NCBI GenBank assembly: GCA_964019425.1
Contig: OZ025806.1
Location: 1,111,374 to 1,175,373 of the forward strand
Direction of reading: 5' to 3'
Length of the DNA stretch: 64,000 nt
Source of the DNA: Flectonema sp. DT1601
Taxonomy: Eukaryota > Euglenozoa > Diplonemea > Diplonemida > Diplonemidae
Shown here: in pieces, positions 52,079-61,738 of the stretch
How the letters are laid out: the number at the start of each line of letters is the position of its first letter
Numbering within the stretch: the first letter of the stretch is position 1
Made by a program: the position numbers and the translations under genes
The notes under the pieces: model-generated
Told to the model about the DNA's origin: nothing
Databases searched by the model: none
What the model saw: only the letters and a program-made list of their open reading frames with translations

Positions 52079-53935
52079 ATGGCTGGAAAGAAAGCAATGC
52101 GTCCGCAAGATAGAAGGGCAGCGGAAAGGAGAGAAAGAGAAAGGAAAGAGGCGAAGAAGATGAGGGAACAGGCCAAAAATGAGATCCGAGAAGAAGAAGG
52201 AGACGAAGACGAAGACGAAGACGTGGTGATGGGAGGATCACCAGAAGTATCAGAGGAAGAAATGGAGATGGACTCTCCAGAAGTACCGGAAGGAATCGCA
52301 GTAGAGGTGACAGCAGTAGGACCTCCAGCAGTATTTCAAGCAAGCCCTCAAAACAAGGAGGCAACTCAAACTAAGACAAGCCCTCAAAACAAAGAGGCAA
52401 CTCAAATAAGCCCTCAAAATATCGAGGCACAAGGAAGTGTTATATTACTATCTAAGCAAAGCCCTCCGTCAAATGAGGCACCAAGCCCTCAAATCAAAGA
52501 GGCACAAAGATCGAAGACGGTGATTATGACTGGACCACCACCGAAGCTTAACAAGGAGCATTTTAATTGCAAGATCCTCCAGCCAACTGATGACCTCAAC
52601 AGCAAAACCAATGGAATTATACTCTCATTGGCTCAACAAGGAAGAAGCCTGGACGAAAAATACTTTGAAAAGGCCAGCAAAACGAAGCAACTGACGATGG
52701 TGTTCACACGACCACCTCCAAAACGTGCCCTACAACACGCAACTGACTGCAGTCAGATACAAACGCCGGTCCAGTTTGATGGACAATTAAGAATAAGAAG
52801 CTGGTGGTTCGTTGCTTTGTCTGGCACGATCCACCGGCCAACTCTAACAATAGCCAAGAAGATCAACCCACCGGTGACCCACGAATTAATTGCGTGGATA
52901 ACAACTAAAGAGTTGACCAAGTCACAGGTCCAAAACCCGGCAGCTGTAACAGCAATTGTCAAAGCTGTTGTGGCACAACACGGAAGAGTCGATCAACGCT
53001 CCTACAGATACGTTGGCAAAGACTTCGTAGAACTCACTGTTCTCCCAAACGACGTGGATGCAGCTGTTGCATTATTAAGAAACTCCGGAATAGGAAATGT
53101 TTATTTCCGGATCAAATCAGTGGCGGGACAGACACCCACTCAGTACACTACAGTGTGGCTGGACCGCAAGACAACGAACGAAGAGGCAGTTGGCATACTT
53201 AAAGCCCAACATGACCTCTGCCATGGACTCACCATCATACATGGCAAGATTGGATTGAGGGTGGTTTATCAAAAGGATGTTGATAAAGTTAGAAAGGGTG
53301 CTGGCAAATATGCATCCGCAGTGTTTGGCGAAGGGCTCCACCGTCTCAGTGGAGCACCTTACAGCTGGGGCAACAGACTCCGGAACATCCTATTGGAGAT
53401 AGGACTGAAGTCGAAGTTTATAAGGATGGATAGAGGTGACTTTATCATCGCACTGGACAAGAAACCAGAATCAAGGTTTGTACAGTGTGGTGATATTGTC
53501 ATCCTCATTGAAAAGTTAGAAACAGAAGTGAAGGCGAAGGAAACAGCGAAACCCGTAGTGGTTAAGTACCGTGAGGCTAGAACATCGTACGCAGCAGCGG
53601 TCAAGAGGTCACTCCCGACAACGAAGAAACCAACGGCCGAAGTTCAGGTTGTAGAAAACAACGTCAACAGCCTGAGAGAGAAAACGAACGAGACTATCGA
53701 ACGTCTCCAGAAAGAAGTGAAGGACATGCAAGTTCGACTTGATGAAGGCATGGCACAGATAACCGGGATTGTAGAAACCCTGGTGCAAACTACGAAAAAG
53801 AACGAAGCAGCCAACAACAACATGGCGACAGCCATCACTTCGCTAATAGAAGCTGTCAAGAGGATTGAGAACAATCTTGGTATGAACAAGATTACTACAA
53901 GTGCGACCAACAGGAACAACACTGGCCAATCATGA
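52079..53935 (+). CDS. E3 ORF1: nucleic-acid-binding chaperone-type protein
   Basis: 618 residues from the ATG after the A47 tract; the open frame continues upstream through the A-run as polylysine but has no ATG there. The N-terminus is basic then acidic. Residues about 90-145 hold imperfect repeats of SPQNKEATQ. The central region (about 230-500) is folded-looking, with DVDAAVALLRNSGIGNVYF and GDIVILIEKL, and parallels the E4 ORF1 (E4: RISGIPIGTTSDDAIKYL, then TIDGVLCLIEPM). Residues about 530-600 are a predicted coiled coil. No CCHC knuckle is visible. A role as RNA chaperone/RNP protein is inferred from position and general LINE biology. Confidence 0.8.
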   Translation: MAGKKAMRPQDRRAAERRERERKEAKKMREQAKNEIREEEGDEDEDEDVVMGGSPEVSEEEMEMDSPEVPEGIAVEVTAVGPPAVFQASPQNKEATQTKTSPQNKEATQISPQNIEAQGSVILLSKQSPPSNEAPSPQIKEAQRSKTVIMTGPPPKLNKEHFNCKILQPTDDLNSKTNGIILSLAQQGRSLDEKYFEKASKTKQLTMVFTRPPPKRALQHATDCSQIQTPVQFDGQLRIRSWWFVALSGTIHRPTLTIAKKINPPVTHELIAWITTKELTKSQVQNPAAVTAIVKAVVAQHGRVDQRSYRYVGKDFVELTVLPNDVDAAVALLRNSGIGNVYFRIKSVAGQTPTQYTTVWLDRKTTNEEAVGILKAQHDLCHGLTIIHGKIGLRVVYQKDVDKVRKGAGKYASAVFGEGLHRLSGAPYSWGNRLRNILLEIGLKSKFIRMDRGDFIIALDKKPESRFVQCGDIVILIEKLETEVKAKETAKPVVVKYREARTSYAAAVKRSLPTTKKPTAEVQVVENNVNSLREKTNETIERLQKEVKDMQVRLDEGMAQITGIVETLVQTTKKNEAANNNMATAITSLIEAVKRIENNLGMNKITTSATNRNNTGQS

Positions 53936-56900
53936 TTGTGATTTGGTCAAATAACATTCGCTCAGTTCTGAAACCAGAAAATTACTTTCGATTGAACTGG
54001 GCACTGAAAGAAGAAAAGCCTGAAGTAGTACTACTGCAGGAAACGTGGTTATCAAAAGAAAAACACTTCGCTATTGAAGGATATTCAATCCACAGGAGAG
54101 ACAGCACCATCAAGTCAGGTCATCGAGGACTCGTCACTCTGGTCAGAAATGATTTAAATAAGTTAATATTAAAACACCCCGACATCTCACATGACCAAAC
54201 TGAGATATTAACAGTAGTACTTCAATCTAATCCGCCATTGACAATTCACAATGTTTACCACCCGCCTGAAATCAAGGCAACAACATGGAAGTTTAAAACA
54301 GAGCCCGGCACATTGATTGCGGGTGACATTAATGGACACCATTCAACTTGGTCAAATGGTAATACAAACACCACTGGTAACAGCTTCTACGATTGGTCAC
54401 TAGAAGCAACAATTCGAGTACTAAATACACCTCAACATCAAACAAGACCTCAAAGCTCAGCTTCTCCGGATGTAATTGCATTAGATATTTCTTTGGATGC
54501 ACAAATCGAACTCATGAAGGGATGGGGCAGCGATCACCTGCCACTCAAACTGACAATCGAAGATATCAAAATAGATGAATATTCAAAAGAGAGTTCTGGG
54601 ACGTGGAAATGGAAGTGGCATTGTGCCGATTGGAATTATTATAAAATACTGTTGGAAAGGGCAGCGCCCAAATTAGAAAGAATTAAGAATGTACAGAAAC
54701 TTGCTAATAGGATCAACAACGAGATTCTGAGAGCAGCGAGTAGGGCCATCCCAGGCTACAACAAGAAGTCAAGTAGTACCTTCGCTGTGAGGGATTCAGA
54801 ATTGGAAGATTTAATGGCAGAGACTGACCCTGATAAGACAGACTCAGAAGCAATTGAAAGAGGTATCAACATGATCAAACAGAAGATCATTGAGTGCGAC
54901 ATGACTGGAATGGACTACCGATGGGCCTTTAGAAAAGTTAAACAACTGGAAGGTAGAATGATGGACCATTCAATTACTAAGATTGTCGACGGTGAGAAGG
55001 AATTAACTGACCCGCGGGAGATGGCAGATGTCTTCACCAAAACATACGCAGACCAATTCAAATTCGAAGACGGTGAACCAACCTTACAAGGAATACCTGA
55101 TGACAACTCGGTGGAATTTGGAATGCCTGAACTGGAACGACAAATTTCAAAAACAAAGGAGAAGAAGGCACCTGGACCTGACCACATCTGGAACTCGATG
55201 TTAAAACAACTTCCAAAAGCTTTCCTCGAGCAACTACTAAGACTATTCAACCTCTCATGGCAACGATCAGCAGTACCCAGGTGCTGGAAAAGTGGAATGG
55301 TAATACCCATACTGAAACCTGATAAAGACAAGAAACAAGTCTTATCGTACAGACCGATAGCACTAACCTCGACCGTCTCGAAACTCTTTGAAAGAATGGT
55401 CGTAGAACGGATGCACCACCTGTTGAAAGACAGAATGAATCCGAGGCAAGCAGCCTACAAACGAGGACGGGATTCCATTGAAAATCTCTGTATAGTTACA
55501 GACAAACTAAAAAGTGCCAAGGCAATGGGAGAAGAAGCGATATTAATCACCTTCGACCTACAAAAAGCCTTCGATGCAGTTCAACCGGTAACTCTTCTAA
55601 ATAAGATGTCCAAAATAGGACTACCAACGAAATATCTACGGTGGGTTCAAAACTACTTGACTAGTAGGAAGATTTCAACAAGGGTGAATGGAGTGAAGGG
55701 AGCATTCCGGAACATTCGAGTAGGAGTACCACAAGGAAGCGTGCTGGGACCCCAGTTATTCTCTATCTTCATAAATGATTTGATAGATAAACTAGAGATG
55801 TACGAACCGACTGTCTTTGCAGATGATGTTGGAATAGTAATAACCGCGGGCACTGTCAGCTGTTTAGAAAACAAGGTTAACAACGCAGTCAAAATATTTG
55901 AAAGGTGGGCACTTGACTCACACATCAAAATCAATAAGAACCCTGGCAAGACGGAATACATTCACGTGAGGCCAAGAGGAACACATGACAAGTCCCCAGT
56001 AGTAGTATACTCTGAAGAACACACATTTAAATATGTGGTGGCCACGGCAGAACAAATGAGTAACCTTGTGAAGGATGATAACTCAACAACTGTAGCTTCA
56101 AAAGAAGAATTCGCCATCACTCACCTGTATGTCGTTCCAAAACATAAGATCAAAGTCAAGCTACCGAACAAACCGGCGGTACTGAAAACAATGAAGATGA
56201 GTGCCCGCTTCCCACAACTGAAGAAAGTCCACAACAAGGCAGAAATAGATAAGATGCTGGAAAGAGTGGGACCCGGATTACACGGATTTGCCTATGCGGT
56301 TGGACGAAAAGTTCACAAGACGAATACCGTGCGGTATCTAGGCGTACATTATGACGAGAAGTTAACCTTTAAGTCGCAAATTCAAAAGATGATGACAGCT
56401 GCTTCCAAGGGTCTAGGCTTGTTGGTTAGACTCACCGGGATAGGCTGCAGAAAGAGGACACTCATCAGTATACTGGTGACGGTGGTGTTAGCAAGGGTGC
56501 TTTATGGTGTTGAAAGCTTTGCTTGGATGCTACCAAAAGAGTGCTTCGAACAACTGGAATTACTAGTAAACAGGGCAGTGAGGCTGGTAACTGGATGTCT
56601 GCGGAGCACCAAACTACAGAGACTTTACAAAGAAGCCGACACGCCAAGACTGAAGGAACACATCCAGTATAAGATGTGTAGAACTTACGAACGTTTCAAA
56701 TTGAGTCCGTTCCTACCGACTCGCAAGCTGACGAGAACAGGGAGTTCAGAATTATTTCAAAAATCGAAATGGGGATGGAATGTCTGGATAGACTATGTCT
56801 CTGGTGTCCCTGGCCTTGGCAACTACCGGAGCATTACCAACCTGGAAGTGAACCCAGAACACTACACTGTCCCTCCATGGAAAAGTACTAATGCGATGAA

Positions 56901-57849
56901 ATTCACATATTCACGCAACAAGGAAGAGGCTGAACAGCGAGAAACTGAATTACCAGCTCACGAGATGAAAGTCTACACTGACGGGTCGATAAGACACAAA
57001 CCCAACACTTACATGACAGACTCGGCTGCCGCTGTGGTCATGGTTAACGGAAGCAAGATGCGTCTACTTGGATATAAAATACCAGTAGCGGGTTCCTCTT
57101 ATAGGACCGAGCAGATTGCAATAAAAATGGCGTTGGAAAATTTAGTTCAGGTGGCGGAGGATGAACATGAATCTCTAACAACAACGACGCACCTGTTGAC
57201 TGATTCGATGTCAGTCATGCAGGCATTGGAACAAGGGCCATATAAACAAAGGTCCCCAATGAACAAAAAGATCTGGAAGTTGGCAATAAAACTGGAGAAG
57301 AAGGGAATCCAAGTCAACATGCAGTATGTACCGGCACACAGAAACGTGCGGTACAACGAAGTAGCGGACCAACTGGCGAAATTCGCTGCAGGCCTGAAGG
57401 AAGATCCACCTCACGAAGATGTTATTATTAAACAACTGCCCACTCAACTTGACATGGGAACATTGATGACGTTTCACAAGCGGAGAAAACGGGAGAACTG
57501 GATCGGACCGGGAGAGGTAAGACACCCTCCGTACATCGAAGCTCTAACACGACCAGAGGAAGTACTGATGTCACGCTTTAGAGTGGGACATTGCAGATCT
57601 CTGATAATCAAAGGACTGAACGAGCTGTGCTTTTTCTGTAAACTTGGAAAGGCGACAGCACATCATGTATTATTTATATGCGAACATTGGTGTATAGAAA
57701 CCTTGAGGGAAAAATACATCAGTCACATGATGAATGACAAGGGAGAGGAAGCATGCCAACTGGAGGACTGCTACTTACCTGCGAATCAACAGCAGATGAC
57801 TGGTTTTGTCACAACCTTAGACAGACTGGCACAACTATTAGGACGGTAG
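53932..57849 (+). CDS. E3 ORF2: APE endonuclease, reverse transcriptase, RNase H
   Basis: 1305 residues. The start ATG overlaps the ORF1 stop as ATGA. APE domain about 1-225: SNNIRS, LLQETWLS, IAGDINGHHSTW and WGSDHLPL carry the conserved Asn, Glu, Asp and His. Reverse transcriptase about 400-860, with FDLQKAFDAV, VPQGSVLGP and catalytic FADD at about 629-632. About 115 extra residues lie between the motif D region (KTEYIHVRP) and VRYLGVHYDEKLTF. RNase H about 1010-1150 keeps DGS (D1015), TEQIAI, TDSMS and HRN...NEVAD, so it should be active. The end carries CFFCKLGKATAHHVLFICEHW-like Cys/His residues. The whole set suggests a recently mobile element. Confidence 0.93.
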   Translation: MIVIWSNNIRSVLKPENYFRLNWALKEEKPEVVLLQETWLSKEKHFAIEGYSIHRRDSTIKSGHRGLVTLVRNDLNKLILKHPDISHDQTEILTVVLQSNPPLTIHNVYHPPEIKATTWKFKTEPGTLIAGDINGHHSTWSNGNTNTTGNSFYDWSLEATIRVLNTPQHQTRPQSSASPDVIALDISLDAQIELMKGWGSDHLPLKLTIEDIKIDEYSKESSGTWKWKWHCADWNYYKILLERAAPKLERIKNVQKLANRINNEILRAASRAIPGYNKKSSSTFAVRDSELEDLMAETDPDKTDSEAIERGINMIKQKIIECDMTGMDYRWAFRKVKQLEGRMMDHSITKIVDGEKELTDPREMADVFTKTYADQFKFEDGEPTLQGIPDDNSVEFGMPELERQISKTKEKKAPGPDHIWNSMLKQLPKAFLEQLLRLFNLSWQRSAVPRCWKSGMVIPILKPDKDKKQVLSYRPIALTSTVSKLFERMVVERMHHLLKDRMNPRQAAYKRGRDSIENLCIVTDKLKSAKAMGEEAILITFDLQKAFDAVQPVTLLNKMSKIGLPTKYLRWVQNYLTSRKISTRVNGVKGAFRNIRVGVPQGSVLGPQLFSIFINDLIDKLEMYEPTVFADDVGIVITAGTVSCLENKVNNAVKIFERWALDSHIKINKNPGKTEYIHVRPRGTHDKSPVVVYSEEHTFKYVVATAEQMSNLVKDDNSTTVASKEEFAITHLYVVPKHKIKVKLPNKPAVLKTMKMSARFPQLKKVHNKAEIDKMLERVGPGLHGFAYAVGRKVHKTNTVRYLGVHYDEKLTFKSQIQKMMTAASKGLGLLVRLTGIGCRKRTLISILVTVVLARVLYGVESFAWMLPKECFEQLELLVNRAVRLVTGCLRSTKLQRLYKEADTPRLKEHIQYKMCRTYERFKLSPFLPTRKLTRTGSSELFQKSKWGWNVWIDYVSGVPGLGNYRSITNLEVNPEHYTVPPWKSTNAMKFTYSRNKEEAEQRETELPAHEMKVYTDGSIRHKPNTYMTDSAAAVVMVNGSKMRLLGYKIPVAGSSYRTEQIAIKMALENLVQVAEDEHESLTTTTHLLTDSMSVMQALEQGPYKQRSPMNKKIWKLAIKLEKKGIQVNMQYVPAHRNVRYNEVADQLAKFAAGLKEDPPHEDVIIKQLPTQLDMGTLMTFHKRRKRENWIGPGEVRHPPYIEALTRPEEVLMSRFRVGHCRSLIIKGLNELCFFCKLGKATAHHVLFICEHWCIETLREKYISHMMNDKGEEACQLEDCYLPANQQQMTGFVTTLDRLAQLLGR

Positions 57850-58101
57850 TATTATTAAAACATCGACATTTCGAATATCAACATTGAAGGCATCATTGCA
57901 ACACATCTGAAGTCGTCCAAGTGGACAATTTATTCTGTAGTATTAGTTTTAAGTTATCAAAACAAAGAAAGGAGATACGAAGCCTACGGGATTCCCACCC
58001 CCAACCCCCAAAACAAAGAAAGTAAGAAAGAAAGAAAGAAAAAGAACAACCGCGCCTAACAGCGCAATCAGCATCACAGACTCACGGGTCGTGGTGCACA
58101 C
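57850..58101 (+). other. E3 3' UTR
   Basis: A-rich sequence including an AAAG microsatellite near 58020-58045. It leads into the A20 tail. Confidence 0.6.
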
Positions 58102-58227
58102 AAAAAAAAAAAAAAAAAAAAGCCCCCTGGGTCTACCGAATTTTGTAAGGATGAACGAAGTAGAGATAGGAGGTCCAGAGAGGACAGAGATGAGATAGAG
58201 AGAACAGATGAGCTCCGGGCTATAAGA

Positions 58228-60264
58228 GTGTTAAGCAAAAAGGAGGATGAACAGCTACAACTCAAACAGGAATTAGAACAAAAACAGCAGCAACAACAAC
58301 ACCAGCAGCAGGACTTACAGATAAAATACAACCAGATACAGTCTGAACTAGCTGAACAGCAGAGAAGTCAGCTGCAGCATAAACAGCTGATACACAACGA
58401 GAAGGAAACGATGCACATTCATCATCAACAACAGCAATTAAAGCTGCAACAAGACAAGGAGGCCATCCAAAGCCAACTTGACGAACAGAAAAGCCACCAA
58501 CACCTCGAGCTCGAAATGAAAAAAGCAGAGCTACAGAAGCAGATGGGTAAACAACAACAGCAACAGGAGAGTGATGTGGTTGCTAAACTACAACTACAAC
58601 AGGACGAGCTGTCGTCTATCCAACTGAAGAAAGACCAGCTGGCCCAACAACACCAGCAGCAACTGGATGAAATCAACCGCAAACAACAAGAGGTCTCACT
58701 CCAACAACAGAGCCAGCTGCAGGAATTGGAGTCGAAAAAAGCTGCCTATCAGCAGCAACTCAATTTCCAACAGCAGCAACAGAACAAGGAGCTTGATGAA
58801 TTAAGATCAAAATACCAGCAACAACTGTCCGAACAACAGCATCAACAGCAGAAAGAAATCCTTCAGCAACAAGATAGCCAAAAACAAGAGATGATTAAGG
58901 AGCAAAGACAACTGGATCTCCAACGTCAGCAGCAGCAGGAGGAGAGCCTCAAGCAACAGCAAATGCAGTACAACATCCAACTGCAGCAAAACAAGCTGAC
59001 TCAACAGCGCGACCAGCAGACATACGTCCACCAACCGTATGCCACCTCCAACAACAACTCCAACAACGCCTACCACCAAGCTCCCGTAGACCCAAGATTT
59101 GAGGAGCTACAAAAGGAGTTGAGACAGGAAAGAGAGTCGAAGGGTGAGCTGATGGAGCTTCTTCGTTCCCTGAAGCTTCAGCTTGAGGAAATGAGGCAGG
59201 AGCTGGAACTTCAGCGAACTGAGTCGAAGAAGGAGTCGGTGAAGATGCAGGCTCTCTACCTGGAAGAGCTAGAGGCGGAACGGGCTCAGGTGAAGATGGT
59301 CAACCGGTTGAGGGAGTCCGAGGTGGTCGAGGAAGATGCCATGGAGGTTGACAACCAGGAAGAGGTAACGGATCAACGGCATGTGGTAGTCGGTGGATCA
59401 ACTGATGGCCTGCACCAGGGCAAGGTGCGTGACATCGAAAGTGAAAGGAAGAAGGGTTCGAAGGAGATCGACGTCCGACAGCTGGCGGAAAGGGAGCTGA
59501 TCCGTGCACGGATGGCAAAAGAGGTGTACAAACTGGAGTTTGTACAGGCAAAATGGGATGATGATGCACGGAAGGAGGCTAACACCATACAGAGGTTTGA
59601 GCTGGCGCCAGAATACTGGCCGGCCAATATGGTGTTGACCGAGGAGATGTATGCCGCCGATGGTAGGGGGGTATACCTCACAACAACAACGGAAGTGAGG
59701 AAGAGGATGGCAGGAGATAAGCCGGGTGCCTGGCAAACGCTGACCCTGGCCACGCTAAGCCCAATGAACGAAGCAAAAGAGGTGCAGGTAGTGCTCAAGG
59801 AGAAGGTGGATGATGGAGTGAAGAGGACCTTGAGGAGACTGTGGTTGTCTGCCTTGGGCAGGGAGGTCCTTCCCATAGGAACCGACACTGATGCAACAGT
59901 GAAAACGAAGGAGTTGGTTGTAAGGATAGAGAAGAAGTGGACCGACAACAAGAGATGGTCTGAGGTGAAGCGTTCGCCGATGAAGGCCACACAGGAACTA
60001 AGGAAGATGCCGGGATACGTTGACACCTACAATGCGAGGGTAGGTGATCAGAACGTAACGGTGATGCTCCGGGTGAAGGCAACGGAGGTGAGGAGCTTCC
60101 TTAAGGTCTCAGGAAACGGGGGAACGTTCACGAAGGAAAAGGACCACACCTGTGAGCAGGCTGTGAAGGCTTCAGTTCTGTGGCTGCCGAAGGATGATAC
60201 GCTTAGTATCGCGCAGGATAAGGCGGAAGAGATTGAGGGCGGCCCTTGGGCTTGTACTCAATGA
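58228..60264 (+). CDS. E4 ORF1, first part: Gln-rich coiled-coil protein
   Basis: 678 residues counted from a GTG. The frame is open further upstream to the A20 run but holds no ATG until about 58411, so the start is uncertain; an ATG at 58151 lies in another frame. Residues about 8-255 are Gln-rich with long heptad-like coiled coil (many QQQ, LQ and QQL). A second charged coiled coil covers about 290-360. Residues about 440-678 begin the folded domain shared with E3 ORF1. The frame ends at 60264, while its homology continues one base over in the 60194-60892 frame (AEEI then RAALGLVLNEHG), implying a +1 shift near 60230, by mutation or programmed. Confidence 0.75.
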   Translation: MLSKKEDEQLQLKQELEQKQQQQQHQQQDLQIKYNQIQSELAEQQRSQLQHKQLIHNEKETMHIHHQQQQLKLQQDKEAIQSQLDEQKSHQHLELEMKKAELQKQMGKQQQQQESDVVAKLQLQQDELSSIQLKKDQLAQQHQQQLDEINRKQQEVSLQQQSQLQELESKKAAYQQQLNFQQQQQNKELDELRSKYQQQLSEQQHQQQKEILQQQDSQKQEMIKEQRQLDLQRQQQQEESLKQQQMQYNIQLQQNKLTQQRDQQTYVHQPYATSNNNSNNAYHQAPVDPRFEELQKELRQERESKGELMELLRSLKLQLEEMRQELELQRTESKKESVKMQALYLEELEAERAQVKMVNRLRESEVVEEDAMEVDNQEEVTDQRHVVVGGSTDGLHQGKVRDIESERKKGSKEIDVRQLAERELIRARMAKEVYKLEFVQAKWDDDARKEANTIQRFELAPEYWPANMVLTEEMYAADGRGVYLTTTTEVRKRMAGDKPGAWQTLTLATLSPMNEAKEVQVVLKEKVDDGVKRTLRRLWLSALGREVLPIGTDTDATVKTKELVVRIEKKWTDNKRWSEVKRSPMKATQELRKMPGYVDTYNARVGDQNVTVMLRVKATEVRSFLKVSGNGGTFTKEKDHTCEQAVKASVLWLPKDDTLSIAQDKAEEIEGGPWACTQ

Positions 60265-60892
60265 GCATGGTCTAGGAATCAGAGCTAGCTGCTGGCATGG
60301 GAAGGCGGCAAGGGAGAAGCTTCACTTACCAGCCAAACTCCCTGAAACCAGGATTTCTGGAATACCGATCGGGACCACGTCGGATGACGCGATTAAGTAC
60401 CTCATTTCGAGGGAAGGATGGGAGGTGAGAAAGATGAAGGATGGTGTTCGGAACGGGATGCGGTGGATGGTCGTGCGTGGTCCCGAGAGGGATGGCGAGA
60501 CTGTCACCATCGACGGGGTTCTCTGTTTAATCGAACCGATGAAGAAGGTGGTAGTCGCTCCTACGAGGTCAGTGAAGGTAACCCCGAAGGCGAGGGAGCA
60601 GAAGCCGGAAAAGCGAAGGGATCTCTCGGAGAGCTCGGGCAAGTGGTACACGCGGGCGGAATTCATTGCGTTTCACGGTAAGAAGAAGGGAATCCGTCTG
60701 TGGAGCGAGGCATCGCAGAACGCACAGGATGCTTTGGTGAAGCCGGTATCGTCACCGATCTCCGATCAACAGAAACAGAGTAAGAAGGAGAAGAATATAC
60801 CTCCAAAGGATGGTGAGCGGAAGAAGTGTTCGGTCGAGGATAGACTGGAACGTCTTGAGCGTCTGCTCATGTCGCTTGTAGGGAGCAAGTGA
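60194..60892 (+). CDS. E4 ORF1, second part (shifted frame)
   Basis: 232 residues if started at its ATG. However, the first residues of the frame are not homologous to anything, and the useful part begins where the previous frame is left, near 60230. It contains RISGIPIGTTSDDAIKYL and VTIDGVLCLIEPM, matching the end of the E3 ORF1 core, then a basic Lys-rich region and a short coiled coil (VEDRLERLERLLMSLVG). It ends GSK then TGA at 60890-60892. The next frame, with the 2A motif and endonuclease, continues in register after this TGA. Confidence 0.65.
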   Translation: MIRLVSRRIRRKRLRAALGLVLNEHGLGIRASCWHGKAAREKLHLPAKLPETRISGIPIGTTSDDAIKYLISREGWEVRKMKDGVRNGMRWMVVRGPERDGETVTIDGVLCLIEPMKKVVVAPTRSVKVTPKAREQKPEKRRDLSESSGKWYTRAEFIAFHGKKKGIRLWSEASQNAQDALVKPVSSPISDQQKQSKKEKNIPPKDGERKKCSVEDRLERLERLLMSLVGSK

Positions 60893-61738
60893 CTTGATGG
60901 GCGTGATTGGGCTGAAACGCGAAGGCGTCTTCTGCTGCTGGCGGGTGACGTTGAGAGGAATCCGGGACCGAGACGCCGTCATGATGGACCTTCTTCGGAG
61001 CTGCGAGTTATCAGCTGGAACTGCAGAACGATCAACGGAAGAGAGGAGTTCATAGGAAACATCCTGGGTAAGTATAGCCCTGATGTATTATGCCTACAGG
61101 AAACTTCAGTTCGGAAGCCTCTGTACCACTGGAACTACATCACGTACAGGAGAGATAGACCGGGTAGAGGTGGCGGTATAATCACCATGGTGAAGAGAGG
61201 TCTTCAGCATGCCTGCTACGAAATATGTATCCCTTCGATTAGAGGAATTGTTGAGACATTGGGTGTCAGGATTAATGATGAGGTAAATGTTCTCAACGTG
61301 TATTCGCCGCCAAGTTCTAAGATAGATTTTGATCTCTTCCCTTTGAAGCGTGACGAAAGGTTTATATTTGCTGGTGACTTCAATGCTCATCATAAACTTT
61401 GGTCAAAGAAGACGGATACGAAGGGCTGCCAGCTTCTGGAGTGGTGCAGATCTAATAACCTTCTGATTGCAAACGATCCGGGGTTTGTAACGTTGCCGAG
61501 ACACGGGACTTCACCGGATGCAATCCTCCACCACGAGGAGTTACAGTTACTACACTTCGGGTTAATTGGTGATGGCTCTGAACATGGGTCTGATCACTTA
61601 CCTCTTGCTGCAGTCTTTGACACGTTCTCACCGCTGGAAACAGTGGACAACCAGGCATCGAAAAAATCAGTCTGGGACTTTAATACAGCTGATTGGTACT
61701 CGTTCCGTCTTGATTTGGATTACAGACTTAGCAAGGTG
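60893..61738 (+). CDS. E4 ORF2, N-terminal part: 2A-like peptide plus APE endonuclease
   Basis: The frame continues from the TGA at 60890-60892 with no ATG before the middle of the endonuclease. After about 12 codons comes LLLLAGDVERNPGP (60929-60970), then the APE domain with ISWNCRTING, LCLQETSV, ITYRRDRPGRGGG, FAGDFNAHHKLW and HGSDHLPLA, so all catalytic motifs are present. Then DWYSFRLDLDYRLSKV runs directly into the octamer array, where the frame stays open as NPQTRKPA repeats to the window end. Kinetoplastid L1Tc and ingi LINEs have a 2A sequence at this same place before the endonuclease. Confidence 0.8.
60929..60970 (+). other. 2A-like ribosome-skipping motif
   Basis: Encodes LLLLAGDVERNPGP, which fits the 2A consensus D(V/I)ExNPGP with the usual hydrophobic run before it. 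Ribosomes release the upstream peptide at the Gly-Pro bond and resume with Pro. Confidence 0.88.

Larger units (their letters stand above)
52074..58121 (+). mobile_element. E3: apparently whole APE-type LINE with RNase H
   Basis: Two intact ORFs overlap by four bases, followed by a 250-bp 3' UTR and an A20 tail at 58102-58121. APE endonuclease, reverse transcriptase, RNase H and a terminal Cys/His knuckle are all present with their key residues, as in the I/ingi/R1 group. It is AT-richer than E1 and E2. No target duplication was recognised. Confidence 0.8.
58122..61738 (+). mobile_element. E4: APE-type LINE, cut off inside ORF2 by the octamer array
   Basis: The unit starts right after the A20 run. 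It carries ORF1 in two overlapping frames, then a frame with a 2A-like motif and a complete APE endonuclease. Everything downstream (reverse transcriptase onward) is replaced by (CCCGCAAA)n. LINE copies normally lose their 5' part; this one has lost its 3' part, so the break came after insertion, or the array was joined by rearrangement or in assembly. Confidence 0.8.
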
